Positions 59,684 to 64,000 of a stretch of 64,000 nucleotides of DNA are shown piece after piece. The stretch is taken from positions 1 through 64,000 of the forward strand of contig NZ_BAAACP010000013.1 in NCBI RefSeq assembly GCF_039521565.1. Direction: 5' to 3'. The notes under the pieces are model-generated. The model saw only the letters and a list, made by a program, of their open reading frames with translations. It was not told where the DNA came from and did not search any database. The stretch is from Paraclostridium tenue. Lineage in GTDB: Bacteria; Bacillota; Clostridia; Peptostreptococcales; Peptostreptococcaceae. The translations under genes and the position numbers were made by a program. Position 1 is the first letter of the stretch. Every line of letters begins with the position of its first letter.

Positions 59684-59826
59684 TTAAAATATAGTTCAAG
59701 TTGTGATACAATTATAGTAACTGGTAAAGAGTGCGTGATTTTATATTATCTGTATATTAGTGAAGAACGTTTTAAAGTGCGAAAAGTCTAAGTTATCAAA
59801 GACACAGACAAAAGGAGATGATGCAA
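59684..59826 (+). promoter_or_regulatory. rnj promoter and 5' leader of about 100 bases
   Basis: TTAAAA (59684-59689) and an extended -10 TGATACAAT (59704-59712) are 17 bases apart. The leader to the start codon is about 105 bases and has TGCG repeats (59731-59734 and 59778-59781). A long leader would allow post-transcriptional control of this nuclease. Confidence 0.45.
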
Positions 59827-61497
59827 TTGTTTAAAAAGAGTTTAAATAAAATAAAAGTTATGGCTCTGGGAGGGCTAAACGAAGTCGGAAAAAATATGAC
59901 TGTTGTTGAATATAAAGATGAAATTATAGTTATAGATGCAGGATTAAGTTTTCCAGAAGAAGAAATGCTAGGGGTAGATATAGTTATACCAGATATAACT
60001 TACTTAGTTAAAAATAAAGATAGAGTAAAGGGAATATTTATAACACATGGGCATGAGGATCATATAGGAGCATTACCTTATGTATTAAAGAAAATAAATG
60101 TTCCTATATATGCTTCTAAACTTACTGTAGGACTTATTCAGGTAAAATTAAAAGAGCATAAACTAAACAATGTAAATTTAAATGTTATAACTCCACAAGA
60201 AGTTATAAAGCTTAAAAATTTCGATGTTGAATTTTTAAAAGTAAATCATAGTATACCAGATGCTTGTGCTATAGCTATTCATACAGATCAGGGAATAATT
60301 TTTCACACAGGAGATTTTAAAATAGATTTAACTCCTATAGATGGAGAAGTTATGGATTTTCATAGAATTTGTGAGTTAAGTAAAAAGGGTGTATTATTAA
60401 TGCTTGCTGATAGTACAAATGTTGAAAGACCAGGATATAATCCATCTGAAAGAACTGTAGGAACAGGCTTAGATGGCTTATTTACAAAAGCAAATAACAG
60501 TAGAATTATAGTGGCTACTTTTGCATCTAACATACACAGACTGCAACAAATAGTTAATACTGCTCAAAAGTGTGGCAGAAAAGTTGCAGTTTCAGGTAGA
60601 TCTATGGTAAATGTTATGGCAGTAGCTAGGGATTTAGGTTATATAGATATAGAAGATGAAGTGCTTATAGATTTAAATGATATTCATAAGTATGAAGATA
60701 ATGAATTAGTTATAATAACAACTGGGTCTCAAGGAGAACCTATGTCAGCTCTTGCAAGAATGGCATCTGCGGAACATAAAAAAGTTGAAATAAGACAAGG
60801 TGATTTAGTAATAATATCTGCTCACCCAATACCAGGAAATGAAAAGCTTATATCAAAAGTAGTTAATTGTTTATTTGAAAAAGGTGCAGAAGTAGTATAC
60901 GATGATGCAGCTGATATACATGTTTCAGGGCATGCAAGACAAGAAGAATTAAAGTTAATGCACAGATTAGTTGCTCCTAAGTTCTTTATGCCAGCTCATG
61001 GTGAATTTAGAATGCTAAAAAAACATGCAGAAGTTGCAGAAGATTTAGGAATGCCAAGTCAGAATATATTCGTTATGAAAACTGGAGAAGTTTTAGAATT
61101 AGATAGAAATTCAGCTAAAGTTGCATCACATATACCAACTGGAAATGTGTTAGTTGATGGACTGGGTGTTGGAGATGTTGGAAACATAGTATTAAGAGAT
61201 AGAAAACATTTATCAGAAGATGGTCTTATGATAGTTGTTGTTACTATATCTAAAGAAGATGGTAAAGTTTTAGCAGGTCCAGATATAATATCTAGAGGAT
61301 TTGTTTATGTAAGAGAATCAGAAGATTTAATGGATGGAGCTAAAACAGTAATTAAGAATGTATTAGTAGCTTGCGAACAAAGTCATATAAAAGAGTGGGC
61401 TTACTTAAAAAATAATATAAAGGATAACTTAAAAGAATACTTATACCAAAGAACTAAGAGAAATCCTATGATACTTCCTATTATAATGGAGGTATAA
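59827..61497 (+). CDS. rnj: Ribonuclease J
   Basis: The 556-residue metallo-beta-lactamase/beta-CASP nuclease has GGLNEVGKNMTVVEY at the start. Zinc ligands lie in THGHEDHIGALPYVL, and it has FHTGDFKID, ADSTN, the beta-CASP core TTGSQGEPMSALARMA, and HVSGHARQEELKLM. It does 5' end-dependent mRNA decay and rRNA maturation. Start choice: ATGs at 59818 and 59821 touch or crowd the AGGAG. The TTG at 59827 is 9 bases after it and gives a normal family N-terminus, so I prefer it; the difference is three residues. Confidence 0.95.
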   Translation: MFKKSLNKIKVMALGGLNEVGKNMTVVEYKDEIIVIDAGLSFPEEEMLGVDIVIPDITYLVKNKDRVKGIFITHGHEDHIGALPYVLKKINVPIYASKLTVGLIQVKLKEHKLNNVNLNVITPQEVIKLKNFDVEFLKVNHSIPDACAIAIHTDQGIIFHTGDFKIDLTPIDGEVMDFHRICELSKKGVLLMLADSTNVERPGYNPSERTVGTGLDGLFTKANNSRIIVATFASNIHRLQQIVNTAQKCGRKVAVSGRSMVNVMAVARDLGYIDIEDEVLIDLNDIHKYEDNELVIITTGSQGEPMSALARMASAEHKKVEIRQGDLVIISAHPIPGNEKLISKVVNCLFEKGAEVVYDDAADIHVSGHARQEELKLMHRLVAPKFFMPAHGEFRMLKKHAEVAEDLGMPSQNIFVMKTGEVLELDRNSAKVASHIPTGNVLVDGLGVGDVGNIVLRDRKHLSEDGLMIVVVTISKEDGKVLAGPDIISRGFVYVRESEDLMDGAKTVIKNVLVACEQSHIKEWAYLKNNIKDNLKEYLYQRTKRNPMILPIIMEV

Positions 61498-61503
61498 ATA
61501 AGA

Positions 61504-61541
61504 AAGATTGAATATAATATATTATATTCAATCTTTTTTTA
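61504..61541 (+). terminator. Terminator of rnj
   Basis: AAGATTGAATATAAT (61504-61518) and ATTATATTCAATCTT (61521-61535) pair perfectly, followed by T's. Confidence 0.9.
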
Positions 61542-61555
61542 ATAGGAGGAAATTT

Positions 61556-61891
61556 ATGAGTGTTTATGATAGTACTACAAAACTTGCAAGTGATATAAAG
61601 GAGAGCAAAGAGTATAAAGAATTTAAAAAAAATATGAAGATTATAAAAGCTAACCCAAATTATGAAGTTATATTAAATAACCATAGAAAAATACAAATGG
61701 ATATTAAGTCAAAAAATTTAAATGGGATAACTGTAGATAAAAAAACTTTAAAAACAGCACAAGACTTGAAAAAAACTATTTCTAACAACAAAGATTTAAG
61801 TAGATATATAGATTCTGAATATAAGTTTACATCTATGATGGATAATATAAATAAAATTTTAGCATCTGCTGTATATGAAGATTATAAGTAA
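61556..61891 (+). CDS. YlbF/YheA family protein
   Basis: The 111-residue all-helical protein has the family pattern YDSTTKLASDIKESKEYKEFK, the central KIQMDIKSKNLNG and a helix ending in MMDNINKILASAVYE. Bacillus YlbF and YmcA guide RNase Y; YheA is a simpler relative. The frame can be extended upstream through the rnj terminator. AGGAGG stands 6 bases before the ATG at 61556, which is surely the start. Confidence 0.88.
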   Translation: MSVYDSTTKLASDIKESKEYKEFKKNMKIIKANPNYEVILNNHRKIQMDIKSKNLNGITVDKKTLKTAQDLKKTISNNKDLSRYIDSEYKFTSMMDNINKILASAVYEDYK

Positions 61892-62005
61892 ATAAAATTC
61901 TTGTATAATTTGAATGAAATAATTTAGTTATTATAACTATATATAAGAAAAGGGTATTAAGATATACTTTAACTATATTAATTATAGTTGAGGGAGAGAT
62001 AAATT

Positions 62006-63115
62006 ATGGCTGAGGTAATTTTAAAAAGTATAGGTAAATCTTATGATAATGGATATGAAGCTGTAAAGGATGTAAATATAGACATACAAGATAAGGAATT
62101 TGTTGTTTTAGTAGGTCCATCTGGATGTGGGAAATCAACTACTTTAAGGATGATTGCTGGACTTGAGGAAATAACTTCAGGGGAGTTATATATAGGAGAT
62201 AAGATAGTAAATGACGTAGCTCCAAAAGATAGAGATATAGCTATGGTTTTTCAAAACTATGCATTATATCCTCATTTAAGTGTTTATGAAAATATGGCAT
62301 TTGCACTTAAACTAAGAAAGATACCAAAGGCTGAAATAGATAAAAAAGTAAAAGAAGCTGCAAAAATACTAGATTTAGAATCAGTATTAGATAGAAAGCC
62401 AAAAGCATTATCTGGAGGACAAAGACAAAGAGTTGCATTAGGTAGAGCTATAGTTAGAAATCCTAAAGTTTTCTTAATGGATGAACCTTTATCGAATTTA
62501 GATGCTAAACTTAGAACAGCCATGAGAACAGAAATAACTAAATTACATAAAAAACTTGGAACAACTTTTATATATGTAACACATGACCAAGTTGAAGCAA
62601 TGACAATGGCTGATAGAATAGTTATAATGAAAGATGGTGTAATACAACAAATAGATACCCCTCAAAAAGTATATGATAATCCAGCAAATATGTTTGTAGC
62701 AGGATTTATAGGGGCACCTCAAATGAATTTAATAGATTGTAATGTATCTGAAGAAGAAGGCGTAGTATATGCTACATTCAATGATTTTAAAGTTGCCCTA
62801 GATAAAGTTAAATCAGATGCATTAAAGAAAAATGGATATATGGGTAAAGAAATTGTATTAGGTATAAGACCAGAAGATATTCATATAGAAGATATATTTA
62901 TAGATAATAGTCAAGATACAATATTTGATGCAACAGTGGATATAAGTGAACTTATGGGAGCTGAAATTTATGCTTATTTAAATGTTAAAGGGAAAAATAT
63001 TACTGCGAGATTTGACTCAAGATATAATATAAAGTGCGGGCAAAAACTAAAAGTAGCTTTAGATAAAAATAAAGTTCATATATTTAATAAAGAAACTACT
63101 AATGCCATAATATAA
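62006..63115 (+). CDS. Sugar ABC transporter ATPase (MsmX/UgpC type)
   Basis: The 369-residue ATPase has Walker A GPSGCGKST, Q-loop VFQNYALYPHLSVYENMAFAL, signature LSGGQRQR, Walker B VFLMDEPLSNLDAKLR and a C-terminal regulatory MOP-like domain (EIVLGIRPEDIHIE). Such proteins often power several carbohydrate importers in trans. No permease or binding-protein gene is adjacent, which fits a shared, MsmX-like ATPase. AGGGAG precedes the ATG. A PucR-type regulator follows after a terminator. Confidence 0.93.
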   Translation: MAEVILKSIGKSYDNGYEAVKDVNIDIQDKEFVVLVGPSGCGKSTTLRMIAGLEEITSGELYIGDKIVNDVAPKDRDIAMVFQNYALYPHLSVYENMAFALKLRKIPKAEIDKKVKEAAKILDLESVLDRKPKALSGGQRQRVALGRAIVRNPKVFLMDEPLSNLDAKLRTAMRTEITKLHKKLGTTFIYVTHDQVEAMTMADRIVIMKDGVIQQIDTPQKVYDNPANMFVAGFIGAPQMNLIDCNVSEEEGVVYATFNDFKVALDKVKSDALKKNGYMGKEIVLGIRPEDIHIEDIFIDNSQDTIFDATVDISELMGAEIYAYLNVKGKNITARFDSRYNIKCGQKLKVALDKNKVHIFNKETTNAII

Positions 63116-63126
63116 AAATTAATTTT

Positions 63127-63168
63127 AAGCTGTAAAATCAAAATTATCTTTTGGTTTTACAGCTTTTT
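63127..63168 (+). terminator. Terminator of the ABC ATPase gene
   Basis: AAGCTGTAAAATCAAAA (63127-63143) and TTTTGGTTTTACAGCTT (63149-63165) pair over 17 bp with one wobble, followed by T's. Confidence 0.9.
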
Positions 63169-63225
63169 AATTTATAATATAAGAAAAATAGAAAAATTTA
63201 AGGGATAACTATATGGGGTGAGATA

Positions 63226-63996
63226 TTGAAGGGGCTAATTGAATTTTTTGAAGAGCAATTAGGTAAAAAAATTAAAGTTTTTAAATATAGAGAAAAAAAA
63301 TTACTAAAAAAGTCACAGCAAATCGTATTATGGAATAATGAAACTTACATTATAGAGATTATAGAAAACGATATAAATTATAATTTAGATGGATATTTTT
63401 ACTTAATTTATCAAAAAAATTTAAATGAAGAAATTTTAAATCAAGTTTTTAAAAGTTTATATGAAGATATTAATATTATAAATTATAAAGGGAATTATGT
63501 ATTAAATACTAATGACTTAAATTTGATAGGTAAATATACTCCTCAAATTATAGAAACTGAGTCATATACAAAGACATATATAATTAACTTGGGGAAAATA
63601 AATAATAAAAAAGAGTTTGAATTTAAAATTGATTTAAGTAATAGATTAAAAAAATATATATTTATTGAAAATAGCAATAGAAAATATTTTAATATATATG
63701 ATTTAACTTTATACAATATTATAGATTCAATTGGAAAGGATAAATCATATCCTATTTTATTTAATTATAATTTAATAGAAAAAATAGATAAATTAGTGCT
63801 AGAAGCAGGAATAGCATTTATAGAAAATGGGTTTAATATATCTAAGACATCTAATAATATATATCTTCATAGAAATACACTTATATATAGATTGGAAAAA
63901 ATAAAAGATATATTAGGTATGGATATAAGAAATTTCAATGAAGCATGTATTTACTATTTAATAGTTAAAGATTACTTAACAAATAAAAATATATAA
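63226..63996 (+). CDS. PucR/CdaR-type transcriptional regulator
   Basis: The 256-residue protein has a poorly conserved N-terminal sensory part and a C-terminal PucR-type helix-turn-helix (about 190-252): LVLEAGIAFIENGFNISKTSNN, LHRNTLIYRLEKIKDILGMDI. Such regulators sense sugar diacids, purine products or similar small molecules. It starts at TTG with GGGGTG five bases upstream; no better in-frame start exists nearby. Next to a shared sugar ATPase, control of carbohydrate uptake is plausible but not shown. The gene is complete at the window edge. Confidence 0.8.
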   Translation: MKGLIEFFEEQLGKKIKVFKYREKKLLKKSQQIVLWNNETYIIEIIENDINYNLDGYFYLIYQKNLNEEILNQVFKSLYEDINIINYKGNYVLNTNDLNLIGKYTPQIIETESYTKTYIINLGKINNKKEFEFKIDLSNRLKKYIFIENSNRKYFNIYDLTLYNIIDSIGKDKSYPILFNYNLIEKIDKLVLEAGIAFIENGFNISKTSNNIYLHRNTLIYRLEKIKDILGMDIRNFNEACIYYLIVKDYLTNKNI

Positions 63997-64000
63997 ATTT

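Noticed and set aside
59684..59826. T-box or other known riboswitch in the rnj leader
   Set aside because: No T-box motif or terminator is present; only a longish leader.

Overview
The window is very A+T-rich, and its genes are typical of an anaerobic, spore-former-type member of the Clostridia. The order iscR-iscS-iscU, mnmA, T-box/alaS, ireB, ruvX, DUF1292, fur, rnj is the one I know from Peptostreptococcaceae (the C. difficile relatives). That points to a genus such as Romboutsia, Paraclostridium, Terrisporobacter or Intestinibacter; this is inference from gene content, not a match. I see no rRNA, tRNA, CRISPR array or prophage block. The only mobile-element hint is a short IS-like end at positions 73-92.

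Layout. 0.2-12 kb: envelope and transport genes. These are a TraX-like acyltransferase, a minus-strand response regulator / histidine kinase / glycosyltransferase unit divergent from an FtsX-type ABC exporter, a cyclopropane synthase, and a MATE pump coupled to a Qnr-like pentapeptide protein. Next comes a predicted small RNA with a six-C loop. 12-20.5 kb: YaiI, YdcF, topoisomerase III, a four-SH3 NlpC/P60 wall hydrolase, a TtcA-like thiolase and a DEDDh exonuclease. 20.6-33.4 kb: mostly single-gene units. These are an orphan EIIC, an 11-repeat MORN membrane protein, NfeD plus a stomatin, an intracellular subtilisin, a second exonuclease, a soluble Hanks-type kinase, a 2[4Fe-4S] ferredoxin, a monofunctional transglycosylase, small unknown proteins, RarA, a CpcT/CpeT-like protein and a GNAT enzyme.

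33.4-35.7 kb holds iscRSU. 35.9-48.6 kb is an accessory block that separates iscRSU from mnmA. It holds a second two-component system closely related to the first, pyruvate carboxylase, unknown membrane proteins, an MFS pump, DUF2232 and DUF3783 proteins, an orphan plus-strand small transcript, and an M24 peptidase. 48.7-61.9 kb is the conserved core: mnmA, alanine T-box, alaS, ireB with a 722-residue membrane protein, ruvX, a DUF1292 gene, YdcF plus LCP, fur, a YdjM-like protein, RNase J and YlbF. The window ends with an MsmX/UgpC-type sugar ABC ATPase and a PucR/CdaR-type regulator.

Functional themes. Fe-S and tRNA thiolation genes share the window (iscRSU, mnmA, TtcA-like, ferredoxin, fur). 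Envelope stress and cell-wall genes are scattered through it (two TCS, ABC exporter, transglycosylase, NlpC/P60, LCP, two YdcF, ireB). The less-described items are: (i) the C-rich-loop sRNA candidate near 11.95-12.07 kb; (ii) the plus-strand micro-transcript at 46.8-47.0 kb with a possibly sequestered ribosome site; (iii) the phosphatase-fold/polytopic fusion after ireB; (iv) the CpcT/CpeT-like protein; (v) the two paralogous TCS that share an overlapping start but differ by an inserted 74-residue membrane protein.
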